This document shows, piece by piece, positions 33,090-41,901 of a stretch of 64,000 nt of DNA. How positions within the stretch are numbered: position 1 is the stretch's first letter; each line of letters opens with the position of its first letter. A program made the translations under genes and the position numbers. This DNA comes from CAYJBH01 sp964369965. GTDB lineage: Bacteria; Bacillota; Clostridia; Oscillospirales; Ruminococcaceae. Location: the NCBI GenBank assembly GCA_964369965.1, contig CAYJGF010000014.1:1-64000 (forward strand), in the 5' to 3' direction. The notes under the pieces are model-generated. The model was not told the DNA's origin and ran no database searches. It was given only the letters and a program-made list of their open reading frames with translations.

Positions 33090-33701
33090 ATGCCTTCCGA
33101 CATCTTCCCAACCAAGGGCAATCTTATGATGCTCAAGAAGAATATTGCTCTTGCTCGCCTCGGGTTTGACCTGCTGGACCGCAAGCGCAATGTTTTGATG
33201 CGTGAGATGATGAAACGTATCGAGGAGGTCGCAGTCATAGAAAAGGATATCGCCGCAACCTTTGTCGAGGCATACGAGGCTTTGCAACGTGCCAACGTCA
33301 TGCACGGAATTGATAGCATAACTTTAGATTATGTGCCACTGGACGATGGATTTCGACAGAGTGGTCATAGTATAATGGGGGTAGACCTGCCCACCACACG
33401 CGGTGATTCGGAACCACTGATACCGTACTATGGCTTGCAGGAGACTTCGGGGGATATGGACAGGGCGTTTTGCGCCTTTAACAAGGTGAAAGAGCTGTCG
33501 GCACAGCTTGCCGGCATAGACAACAGCGTCTACCGCCTCGCCGTCGCCATAAAAAAGACAAAACGACGCGCCAACATGCTCGATAACATCATGATACCGC
33601 GTTTTGACAGCAATATCCGCTATATACAAAGCGTTTTAGAGGAGCGAGAGCGTGAGGAGTTCAGCAGATTAAAGGTGATAAAACGCAAATCGAGCGGTTA
33701 A
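33090..33701 (+). CDS. ntpD: V-type ATPase subunit D
   Basis: Central rotor shaft, 203 residues, forming a long antiparallel coiled coil. Features are PTKGNLMMLKKNIALARLGFDLLDRKRNVL at the start (seen as PTKGNLMMLKK and FDLLDRKRNVL) and KKTKRRANMLDNIMIPRF near the end, both typical of the family. GAGG precedes the ATG. It is the last gene of the ATPase operon; smc starts 44 bp later. Confidence 0.95.
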   Translation: MPSDIFPTKGNLMMLKKNIALARLGFDLLDRKRNVLMREMMKRIEEVAVIEKDIAATFVEAYEALQRANVMHGIDSITLDYVPLDDGFRQSGHSIMGVDLPTTRGDSEPLIPYYGLQETSGDMDRAFCAFNKVKELSAQLAGIDNSVYRLAVAIKKTKRRANMLDNIMIPRFDSNIRYIQSVLEEREREEFSRLKVIKRKSSG

Positions 33702-33745
33702 GGGGCAAAAAATAGGGGCATATCCGACACAAAACATGGAGGACG

Positions 33746-36700
33746 ATGGTACTTAAACGGATCGAAATACAGGGGTTTAAATCTTTTCCGGATAGGATAA
33801 AGGTTGGCTTTGAGTCCGGCATAACCGCTGTCGTAGGTCCGAACGGTAGCGGAAAAAGTAACATCTCCGACGCAATTCGTTGGGTCATGGGTGAGACCAG
33901 CCCAAAACAACTGCGCGGCGGCTCCAAGATGGAGGCGGTCATCTTCGACGGCACCCAAAACCGCGGCGCAATGGGTTTTGCGTCGGTCAACCTCGCCCTC
34001 GACAACACGGAAAATCGCCTTGATGTGGAGGCGGACGAGGTCATTATCGGTCGCAAGGTCTACCGCAGTGGTAACAGTGAGTACACCATCAACGGCAAAC
34101 AGGTGCGACTTAAAGATATTTACGAGCTACTGCTGGACACCGGTCTCGGTCGGGATGGCTATTCCATGATAGGACAGGGGCGTATTGCCGAGATTGTGTC
34201 GGCGCGCTCTGCCGAACGTCGGGAGATTTTTGAGGAGGCGAGCGGCATAGCAAAATATCGCTACCGCAAAAACGAGGCGGAGAAAAAACTCGCCGCCACC
34301 GCCGACAACCTTGTGCGCCTGACCGACATTTTTTCCGAACTGGATGCGCGTGTCGGTCCGCTGGAGCGTGATGCCGAGAAGGCAAAACGCTTTATTGTCC
34401 TCGCCGAGGAGCGCAAAAAGTGTGAGATTACGCTCTATCTCGACACCATGCAAAAGACCAAGGTGCAACTGCGTGAGGCGGCAAATAAAAACGAGATTAT
34501 CACGCGCGATTATAACGAAAACCGCGACACCATCGACCGTCTTGAGAGTGCCGTGGACGACCTGCGACAAAAGGCAGGGGACGCGCTGATGGAGATTGAG
34601 CAGAAAAACCTCGATATCCGCTCGGCGGACGAGGAGAGCGCGGCATATGCCAACCGCGTTGCGGTGCTTAAAAACGACAATATTCACAACACCGGTCGAC
34701 GGGACGCGCTGATCAGCGAGCTGTCCGGCATAAACGAGCGTACTAAAGGGGAGAGCGAGCGCATCGACGAACACCGCGACCGATTAAAGGACCTGCAGGA
34801 GGAGCTTTTAGTCGCCGAGGACGAGGTCGGGTCACTGGTCGCCGAGATAGATAAACTCGCGACCGAGGCGCAGGCGGCAGGGCGCGAGCGCGACTCGGCG
34901 GAATATCGCCTTGCCTCACTCGGGGCGGTGTTGTCCGATCTTAAAATTAAGGAGGCGACCGCCGGCGCAGACATTGAAACGCTCACACATCAAAAAGATG
35001 AGGCGGCGACCAACCTTGCCACCGAGGAGGAAAAGCTCCAAACAGCGAGGGAAAATCACAAGCAGGCGCGTCGCAAAAAAGAGGATGCCGAGGAGCTTAT
35101 CGCACGCTTTAACAACATGTCGGACGGTATGCGTCTAAAACTCGATGCCGGCAAAAAGCGAACATATGACGCAAAAGAGCGGTACGACGAGCTGTCCAAC
35201 AGCGTGCGCAAGATGACCGATCGTTTGCATATTTTAGAGGATTTACAAAAGAGTAACGAGGGTTTTTCCGGCTCGGTGCGCGCCGTGCTCGCCGCCGGTG
35301 AAAACGGTCGATTGTCCGGCATACTCGGCGCGGTGTCATCACTATTAAAGGTGGAAAAAGGTTATGAGGTCGCCATCGAGACCGCCCTTGGCGCGGCGGC
35401 ACAGAACCTCATTGTCGAGAGTGAACGCAGTGCCAAGGCGGCCATATCCATGCTCAAAGAGGACAGGCTCGGCAGGGCGACGTTCCTGCCACTTGACACG
35501 GTTCGGCGCTCGGGCGAAATACGGGAGCGGATACCGGACGGCGCGATAATCGCCGAGGAACTGGTGAAATGTGATGCGCGCTATGCCGACATTGCCTCGA
35601 GTTTGCTCGGTCGCATACTCGTTGCCGAAGATCTCAACACGGCAGGAAAATACGCAAAACAGCTGTCCTATAGATATCGCATAGTCACCATCGACGGGCA
35701 GGTGATAAACGCCGGCGGTTCTTTCACCGGTGGCTCGCTCGGCAGGAGCAGTGGTGCATTCAGCCGCCGCACCGAAATAGAAACCTTGACCCAAAATATT
35801 ACAAAACAGGGCGAAAAGGTCAAACAGTTGCACGCAACCTATACCGACACCATGCGTGAACTCGCCGCACTCGAGGCGGACATGACCGCTGGCGATGCGG
35901 AGCGACGTTCGGCGCAGGAGGAACTTATCCGCCTGACCTCGGCAGAGGAGGCGGCGCGCCATCTGCGTGATGTTGCCCTCGAAGCGGTGGAGACGGCGAG
36001 CGCACGTATCGACGCTTTACAGGAGCGGATAAAAAAACTCGATGAGCGCAAAAACGAAATAGCACGCGACATAGACGGCACCATAGAGCAGTCCGCGGCG
36101 ATGGAGTCACAGGTCAATTTGCATAAGGATGAGAGCCGTTCCGACACCATTCGTCAAAAACAGGACGCCCTCGGTGAGGCGCGACTTAAAGCGCTGTCTC
36201 TACAAAAAGATGTTGAGCAGGCGCAGGGTGCCTATGATAGCCTTGTTATGCAGGCAGGGGCGGCACAGCAGGACAGACAGACACGCGCCGAGCAGATTGA
36301 GGCGCTGGACAAACTCATCGCCGACAATATCCTCGAGGCACAGCGGTTAGAGGAGCAAAAGGAGGAGGCGGCAAATCGTGCTGAACAACTCCAAAAGGAG
36401 ATAGTAAAGATAAGAGAAAATCGCCTGTCGGGCGAGGGGGAGATAACGCGCCTTTCAAACGAGGTGAAACAGTATTACGCACGTCGGGAGGAGCTCGGTC
36501 AGGAGCGCGCCCGTCTGTCGGAAAAGGAACATGCCTTACAAAGTGAGTACGACAGTACCATCACCAAACTTTGGGAAGAATACGAGCTTGGCATAACCGA
36601 TGCCGCCGAGTTTGTCATCGAGTATGAAAGCCTTGCGGCACTTAAACGGCGTGTCATTGAACTACGCTCGGAAATACGCTCGCTCGGCAACGTCAACGTC

Positions 36701-37306
36701 GCCGCCATTGAGGAGTATGCCGAGGTGTCGGAGCGATACGAGTTCATGAAAAAACAGCTCGGCGACATTGAACAGGCGCGAAACGGTCTGATAAAGCTGA
36801 TTTCGGAGCTATCGGACGAAATGAAGAGCATATTTGCCGACAGTTTTGAGCAGATAAACCGCCACTTTGGTGACATTTTTGTACGACTTTTCGGCGGTGG
36901 AAGTGCAAAACTCACGCTGTCCGACCCGGAGAGTATACTCGACAGCGGCATTGAAATTTCCGTCTCGCCGCCCGGCAAGGTCATCAAAAATCTTGAGAGC
37001 CTGTCCGGTGGGGAGCAAGCACTGGTCGCCATAGCGATATATTTTGCGATACTCGCCGTCAACCCTGCACCGTTTTGCGTGCTGGACGAGATTGACGCCG
37101 CCCTCGACGATGTCAATGTGGTGCGGTTCGCGGCATATCTTAAAAACATCACCGAGCGCACCCAGTTTATCGTCATCACCCACCGACGCGGCACCATGGA
37201 GGAGGCGGACGTGCTCTACGGCGTGACCATGCAGGAGGACGGCGTGTCAAAGCTACTTCGCCTTGACGCCGCCACAAATGATATACATATGTTGGTAGCG
37301 GAGTAA
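33746..37306 (+). CDS. smc: chromosome segregation protein SMC
   Basis: Condensin ATPase, 1186 residues. The N-terminal head has Walker A GPNGSGKS (31-38). A long coiled coil follows, then the hinge around residues 505-670 (GRLSGILGAVSSLLKVEKG; INAGGSFTGGSLG) and the returning coil. The C-terminal head has the signature LSGGEQALVAIAIYFAIL and Walker B CVLDEIDAALDD. TGGAGG precedes the ATG. It is here next to the V-ATPase genes and near oriC, not in the common rnc-smc-ftsY cluster; ftsY is a separate gene at 60615. Confidence 0.97.
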   Translation: MVLKRIEIQGFKSFPDRIKVGFESGITAVVGPNGSGKSNISDAIRWVMGETSPKQLRGGSKMEAVIFDGTQNRGAMGFASVNLALDNTENRLDVEADEVIIGRKVYRSGNSEYTINGKQVRLKDIYELLLDTGLGRDGYSMIGQGRIAEIVSARSAERREIFEEASGIAKYRYRKNEAEKKLAATADNLVRLTDIFSELDARVGPLERDAEKAKRFIVLAEERKKCEITLYLDTMQKTKVQLREAANKNEIITRDYNENRDTIDRLESAVDDLRQKAGDALMEIEQKNLDIRSADEESAAYANRVAVLKNDNIHNTGRRDALISELSGINERTKGESERIDEHRDRLKDLQEELLVAEDEVGSLVAEIDKLATEAQAAGRERDSAEYRLASLGAVLSDLKIKEATAGADIETLTHQKDEAATNLATEEEKLQTARENHKQARRKKEDAEELIARFNNMSDGMRLKLDAGKKRTYDAKERYDELSNSVRKMTDRLHILEDLQKSNEGFSGSVRAVLAAGENGRLSGILGAVSSLLKVEKGYEVAIETALGAAAQNLIVESERSAKAAISMLKEDRLGRATFLPLDTVRRSGEIRERIPDGAIIAEELVKCDARYADIASSLLGRILVAEDLNTAGKYAKQLSYRYRIVTIDGQVINAGGSFTGGSLGRSSGAFSRRTEIETLTQNITKQGEKVKQLHATYTDTMRELAALEADMTAGDAERRSAQEELIRLTSAEEAARHLRDVALEAVETASARIDALQERIKKLDERKNEIARDIDGTIEQSAAMESQVNLHKDESRSDTIRQKQDALGEARLKALSLQKDVEQAQGAYDSLVMQAGAAQQDRQTRAEQIEALDKLIADNILEAQRLEEQKEEAANRAEQLQKEIVKIRENRLSGEGEITRLSNEVKQYYARREELGQERARLSEKEHALQSEYDSTITKLWEEYELGITDAAEFVIEYESLAALKRRVIELRSEIRSLGNVNVAAIEEYAEVSERYEFMKKQLGDIEQARNGLIKLISELSDEMKSIFADSFEQINRHFGDIFVRLFGGGSAKLTLSDPESILDSGIEISVSPPGKVIKNLESLSGGEQALVAIAIYFAILAVNPAPFCVLDEIDAALDDVNVVRFAAYLKNITERTQFIVITHRRGTMEEADVLYGVTMQEDGVSKLLRLDAATNDIHMLVAE

Positions 37307-37330
37307 CAATCGAAGGTGCGGTAGGGGAGA

Positions 37331-37531
37331 TAGTGAATAGTGAAGAGTGAATAGTGAATAGTTGTGGTATCGCCTAACGGCGACGATTTATAGGGTTTGT
37401 TCGTGGGGTGAGGTCGTGACCCTACCACAATGCCACGATAGTACAATATTTTGTTGAAAATAAAAAAGGCGAAGTTGTTTCCTTAACTATTCACTATTCA
37501 CTATTAACTATTCACTATTAACTATTAACTA
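37331..37531 (+). repeat. short inverted-repeat element, copy between smc and ptsI
   Basis: A 201-bp copy with both ends made of TAGTGAATAG/TAGTTAATAG repeats in inverted orientation. Inside are GTGGTATCGCC, TAGGGTTTGTTCG, GACCCTACCACAATGCC and ACGATAGTAC, then AATAAAAAAGGCGAAGTTG. The join between the last two corresponds to where the 28236-28937 element carries its four-helix-bundle gene. This copy therefore looks like an internally deleted derivative. Confidence 0.7.
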
Positions 37532-37599
37532 AACCGTCCCTCCCCTACAAACACACATTTTAACCCCAAAACATTTTTTAAAGAAAGGATTGATTTGTT

Positions 37600-39213
37600 A
37601 TGCAGATATTTAACGGCATTTCGGCGGCCTCCGGCATAGCAATAGGTCAGGTGCGCATACCCGACCGTATCAATCCCGGTGTCGGTCGCCAGATGAAACA
37701 CCCCTCGGAGGAGAAAAAGCGTTTCGATGCGGCAAACCTGCTCGCCAAGGACGAACTGGTCATGCTACGCGACCGCACGAGCGGTGAGGACAGGGATATC
37801 ATCGAATTTCAGATAGCGATACTGTCCGATAACGGATATATTCAGGAGGTTTACCAGTACATCGATGCCGGTGCCGGCGCCGCCGCCTCGGTCGGGCGCG
37901 CCTCCAACATCTTTGAGAAAAAGATGCTGAACATCGGCGATGATTATTTCAGCGAGCGCAGTATCGACATTAAAGATGCCTGCCGACGGGTGGTGGATAT
38001 CTTAGACGACGCTCCACGAGAGCGATTGACACTCAAATTCCCCTCCATCATCCTCGCGGAGGAGCTCACGCCGAGCGACATGGTGTCGGTCGACAGGACA
38101 AAACTGCTCGGGGTGGTCACGGTCAAAGGCTCAAAGCAGGGGCACGCCTCCATTATAGCGCGTACCATGGGAATACCGGCGGTCGTGCGCGCACCCATCG
38201 ACCTTGACAGCATTAAGGACGGGGATCAGATAGCGGTGGACGGCAACACCGGCGAAATTTTTCTTTATCCGAGCGACGGTGTCAAACTTCGTTTTGCGCA
38301 CCGTATCAAATCGATACAGCTCAATAAAGAGCGACTAAGCCAAACTTTAACAGGCCCTGCCGTCTCGAAAAACAACATTAAAATTAACCTCTATGCCAAC
38401 TGCTCCACACCGCAGGACATCTCGGCGGCGCTTGCGGCAGGTGCGACCGGTGTCGGTCTGCTTCGCACCGAGGGGCTTTATATGGGCAAGACATTGCCGG
38501 ATTATGCCGAGCAACTTCGTTTTTACAGCGACTGTGTTAAGGCGGCGAGGGGGTACTCCCTCACCATTCGCACCATGGATATCGGCGCGGACAAAATCTC
38601 GCGCAACCTCTCGGTGAGTGATGAGCCTAATCCGGCACTCGGCGTGCGCGGTATTCGCATGTCGCTACTGCGCCGTGATATATTTCGAGATCAGCTGTCG
38701 GCAATCATTCGCGCCTCGGTTCACGGCAAAATAAACATTATGTTCCCGATGATAGCGACCATCAGCGACTTTAATGAGGCGATGGAGGTGGTGAACAAGG
38801 TTAAACACGACCTCGATCAGGAGCGTATACCCTACTCCAAAAACCTGAAATTCGGCGCGATGATAGAGACACCTGCCGCCGCCCTTTGTGCGAGTGAGCT
38901 TGCGAAATATGCCGACTTTTTCAGCATAGGCACCAACGATCTCACCCAGTACACCCACGCCGCCGACCGTGAAAATCCGCTGGTCGATAGCTATTTCCTC
39001 ACCGCTTCCCCCGCTGTTTTGCGACTTATTGATATGACAATCAAGGCGGCAAAGCAGGAGAATATACCGGTATCGGTCTGCGGTGAGTCCGCCTCCCAAC
39101 CGGAAATTGCCATGCGATACCTCGAGCTGTCCATAAAAACCCTCTCCATGTCCTCGCCCTTTATCGGGGAGGTGAGGGAGTATATCGCGAATAATACTAT
39201 TTCGTTGGTATGA
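37600..39213 (+). CDS. ptsI: phosphoenolpyruvate-protein phosphotransferase (PTS enzyme I family)
   Basis: A 537-residue protein of the PEP-utilising family. It has the N-terminal HPr-binding-like helical part, the phosphohistidine domain with His182 in KGSKQGHASIIARTMGIPAV, and the PEP-binding TIM barrel (LRTEGLYM, IRTMDIGADK, FSIGTNDLTQYTHAADRENP) with catalytic Cys494 in SVCGESAS. The usual GGRTSH before the active His is replaced by GSKQGH, and the protein is about 30 residues shorter than typical enzyme I. No HPr gene or sugar permease is in the window, so classical PTS function is likely but not certain. Confidence 0.85.
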   Translation: MQIFNGISAASGIAIGQVRIPDRINPGVGRQMKHPSEEKKRFDAANLLAKDELVMLRDRTSGEDRDIIEFQIAILSDNGYIQEVYQYIDAGAGAAASVGRASNIFEKKMLNIGDDYFSERSIDIKDACRRVVDILDDAPRERLTLKFPSIILAEELTPSDMVSVDRTKLLGVVTVKGSKQGHASIIARTMGIPAVVRAPIDLDSIKDGDQIAVDGNTGEIFLYPSDGVKLRFAHRIKSIQLNKERLSQTLTGPAVSKNNIKINLYANCSTPQDISAALAAGATGVGLLRTEGLYMGKTLPDYAEQLRFYSDCVKAARGYSLTIRTMDIGADKISRNLSVSDEPNPALGVRGIRMSLLRRDIFRDQLSAIIRASVHGKINIMFPMIATISDFNEAMEVVNKVKHDLDQERIPYSKNLKFGAMIETPAAALCASELAKYADFFSIGTNDLTQYTHAADRENPLVDSYFLTASPAVLRLIDMTIKAAKQENIPVSVCGESASQPEIAMRYLELSIKTLSMSSPFIGEVREYIANNTISLV

Positions 39214-39218
39214 TTTAA

Positions 39219-39280
39219 AGACTAATGACTAAAGGTGAATAGTTAATTAGTCCTTCACCAATAAGAGTCATTAACCTAAG
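39219..39280. repeat. remnant of inverted-repeat element ends
   Basis: Just after ptsI the sequence GACTAATGACTAAAGG, then GTGAATAGTTAATTAG and, in inverted orientation, TTAGTCCTTCACC recalls the end repeats of the element family at 28.2, 32.8 and 37.3 kb. The core is missing. It is probably a solo end or decayed copy. Confidence 0.45.
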
Positions 39281-39307
39281 AAGTCCACAAAACAAAACGG
39301 TAAAAAA

Positions 39308-40756
39308 ATGAACACCCTTTCAGCCACCTACCTTATCTTTCTGCCAATTGTGGCGGCACTTTTTTATCTTTTGCCGACTCGGTTTCGTGTCGGCTTTTTG
39401 GTGGTTATAAGTCTCGGATTTTATATCTCTTTTGCACCTACCTTGTTCTTTGTCCTGCCTGCCTATATCGCCCTTGGCTACCTCGGCGGTCTTGCACTGC
39501 AAAAAGGCAGGGGACAAGGGGTGCTTGTGATTGCCATCATCATTGCGACGGCAGGGCTATGTTACTACAAATATGCCACGCTATTTCTGCCGGAGGATAT
39601 TGAAATTTTGTTGCCTATTGGGATCAGCTACTACACCTTTTCCACCGTCGGCTACCTCGCCGACATAGTCACCGGCGCGACAAAGCCGGAGAAAAACCTG
39701 CTCAAATACAGCCTTTTTATCGGCTTTTTCCCTCAACTAATCGCAGGTCCTATCCCACGTACCGACACCCTGCTCGCCGAGCTGGAAAAACCGCTCACCT
39801 TTGACTATCAAAAAACCGCCGAGGGGCTTTTTATCCTCTGCCTTGGCTATGCGAAAAAGCTCTGTGTCGCAATTCCGCTCGGTCTGCTCATCGCCCCGAT
39901 TTTTTCGGATGAGACGGTCGGCGGCGGTGTTTTGTTCCTCGCGGCACTGCTTTTCACCCTGCAACTCTACTTTGATTTTGCCGGCTACACCGACATTGCG
40001 CGCGGCACGGCACAGATTTTCGGCATAACTCTTGCGCCTAACTTCAAACAGCCTTTCTACAGCACCAACTTCTCCGCCTTTTGGTCGCGGTGGCATATTT
40101 CGCTGTCAAAATGGTTGCAGGACTATATCTTCACACCGCTCGTCTGGAACAGACCGCTGTCGAAACTTCCGTTTATCGGGCGCTTTTTCCAAAACACTCC
40201 GTTATACAGCACAATTTTTATACTATTTGTAATATCCGGTGTTTGGCACGGTGCGGGGCTGACCTTTTTAATATGGGGGTTGTTGCAGGCGGTCTTTCGT
40301 ATCGGAGAGGAGATACTGCACAAAACGCTCGGCAAACCGAAAAAAAAGCAAAAACCTGCCACGATGTGGGCAAAACGTGCCGTCGTGTTCCTGCTGTTCA
40401 GTTTTAGCCTTGTTTTTTTCCGCGCCGAGAGCATCGACGAGGCATTTGGTGTCCTTGGCAGGATAGTGAGTATACCGACTGTCGACCTATCGCTATTCTA
40501 TGACGCCGCGAGCGGCTACAACGCCGAGCCTATCATCGCCGCCGGCTACCTTTGCTTTGCGATAATCTCCACCGTCCTGCTTTTATTGCTGGATCATCTC
40601 GTGTTTACCAAAAACCGCACCGAGCAACAACTTGTCTGCACATCGCGCGGTCGGTGGGTGCTTTACTATATCATTATTGCCTTTTGTCTCGTCGGCTTTT
40701 TGCTCAACAACGGCGGCTATGGCAGTTCCGCGAGCTTTATTTATGGCGGATTTTAG
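39308..40756 (+). CDS. MBOAT family O-acyltransferase (AlgI/DltB-like)
   Basis: A polytopic membrane protein of 482 residues with about ten helices, of the type that moves acyl groups from the cytoplasm onto extracellular polymers. Family motifs are STVGYLADIVTGATKPEKN, FFPQLIAGPIPR, NFSAFWSRWHISLSKWLQDY and ISGVWHGAGLTFLIWG with the catalytic His314. Followed 143 bp later by an SGNH-type partner, which supports acetylation of a cell-surface polysaccharide. The acceptor polymer cannot be told from the sequence. Confidence 0.9.
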   Translation: MNTLSATYLIFLPIVAALFYLLPTRFRVGFLVVISLGFYISFAPTLFFVLPAYIALGYLGGLALQKGRGQGVLVIAIIIATAGLCYYKYATLFLPEDIEILLPIGISYYTFSTVGYLADIVTGATKPEKNLLKYSLFIGFFPQLIAGPIPRTDTLLAELEKPLTFDYQKTAEGLFILCLGYAKKLCVAIPLGLLIAPIFSDETVGGGVLFLAALLFTLQLYFDFAGYTDIARGTAQIFGITLAPNFKQPFYSTNFSAFWSRWHISLSKWLQDYIFTPLVWNRPLSKLPFIGRFFQNTPLYSTIFILFVISGVWHGAGLTFLIWGLLQAVFRIGEEILHKTLGKPKKKQKPATMWAKRAVVFLLFSFSLVFFRAESIDEAFGVLGRIVSIPTVDLSLFYDAASGYNAEPIIAAGYLCFAIISTVLLLLLDHLVFTKNRTEQQLVCTSRGRWVLYYIIIAFCLVGFLLNNGGYGSSASFIYGGF

Positions 40757-40771
40757 TTGAGGTAAGAGGTA

Positions 40772-40860
40772 GGGCAAGGGCTCTGCTTTTGCCGATTTGC
40801 CCGACGCAACCTCCGATTAGGTTGTAGGGGAGGGTTTCCACGCCCTCCCGTCATAATGTT
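40772..40860. repeat. REP-like palindromic sequence
   Basis: Between the MBOAT gene and its partner lies a GC-rich stretch with GGGCTCTGCTTTTGCC, AGGTTGTAGGGGAGGG and CCACGCCCTCCC. The strings resemble GTAGGGG-type palindromes at 28715-28765, 2930-2961 and 54585-54655, and so look like members of one dispersed REP family. Confidence 0.45.
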
Positions 40861-40899
40861 TGGACATGCAATCAGGTCAACAATTTGCAAAAGGATTTT

Positions 40900-41835
40900 A
40901 TGAAAAAATTGCTTTTTAGAATATCCCTCCTCCTCCTGCCCGTTGTCGGGTATTTTGTGCTGTTTTTTATCTTTGAGCCGTACAACTACTTCGGGCTAAA
41001 GGAGCACGCCAACACCAACAGTGTCATCTATCGCACACGCGCCTATCTCCAATCACCGAGCGACAGCATTATCGTCGGGGACTCTCGCCTTGCACATCTT
41101 GACATGGATTTAGTGGGGGAGGTGAGTGACGAGGACTATAAAAACCTCTGTTTTGGCGGCGCGTCGATAACGGAGGCGATGGACCTGTTTGACTTTGCAC
41201 TTGCAACCAATCCCGAGCTTGAAAATGTCGTGCTTAGCATATCTTTTTATACTCTTAACAGCAGTTACAGCCGCGACCGCACCGACCAGATAGAGTTGGT
41301 GGTGGAAAACCCTGTTGCCTATATGACCAATTTCAGCTACAATGTCGAAATGCTCAACGAAATTCGCCTTATCATGCAGGGTCAACGCAGTGGCGTGTCG
41401 ATGGAGCAGGGCGTTTGGGAGCCGTCCGACTTTGTAGACGAGCAGGGGGAGCCGCTTGCCTACCGTCAAAACCTCATCGACTATGCCGAGGATAGCATCT
41501 ACCCGAACAGTGACAACTATTCTCTCAACATTGACGCGGTGGAGAGGATTATCGATATAAATGAGCAGTGTGCCGAGCTTGGCATAGATTTCACCGTCGT
41601 GTTACCACCGGCGCATGAGAGTATAACGGAGTTAGTCATAAAACCGCTCGGTATTGATGTTGTTATGTTCGATACTATAGATCGGCTTAGGCAGGAGGGG
41701 GTTAACGTCGTGGATTATGAACACGATAAGCTCGTAGAATACCCCGACGAAATGTTTTATGACGGTTTTCACCTCGACCCCGTCACCGGTCTTGACAAAT
41801 TTACCACACAGCTTTTCGGTGAGGATATTTTATAG
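40900..41835 (+). CDS. SGNH/DltD-like hydrolase, partner of the MBOAT acyltransferase
   Basis: A 311-residue protein with an N-terminal membrane anchor (residues 3-24) and an extracellular SGNH-like domain. Block I is IIVGDSRLAHLD with Ser62; CFGGASITEAMDL provides the Gly block; the catalytic pair is Asp288 and His291 in DGFHLDP. Such proteins finish the transfer of acyl groups begun by the MBOAT protein. AAAGGA precedes the ATG at 40900; a TTG five codons earlier is unlikely. Confidence 0.75.
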   Translation: MKKLLFRISLLLLPVVGYFVLFFIFEPYNYFGLKEHANTNSVIYRTRAYLQSPSDSIIVGDSRLAHLDMDLVGEVSDEDYKNLCFGGASITEAMDLFDFALATNPELENVVLSISFYTLNSSYSRDRTDQIELVVENPVAYMTNFSYNVEMLNEIRLIMQGQRSGVSMEQGVWEPSDFVDEQGEPLAYRQNLIDYAEDSIYPNSDNYSLNIDAVERIIDINEQCAELGIDFTVVLPPAHESITELVIKPLGIDVVMFDTIDRLRQEGVNVVDYEHDKLVEYPDEMFYDGFHLDPVTGLDKFTTQLFGEDIL

Positions 41836-41844
41836 TCAAACAAC

Positions 41845-41873
41845 TTGAAAAAACACCCGAAAGATGTTACAAT
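41845..41873 (+). promoter_or_regulatory. promoter of ychF
   Basis: TTGAAA (41845-41850) and TACAAT (41868-41873) are 17 bp apart, about 29 bp before the ychF start. This suggests that ychF-deoB-glycosyltransferase form a transcript separate from the acyltransferase pair. Confidence 0.6.
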
Positions 41874-41901
41874 TATACAAATATTATAAGGAAAAATAGA
41901 G

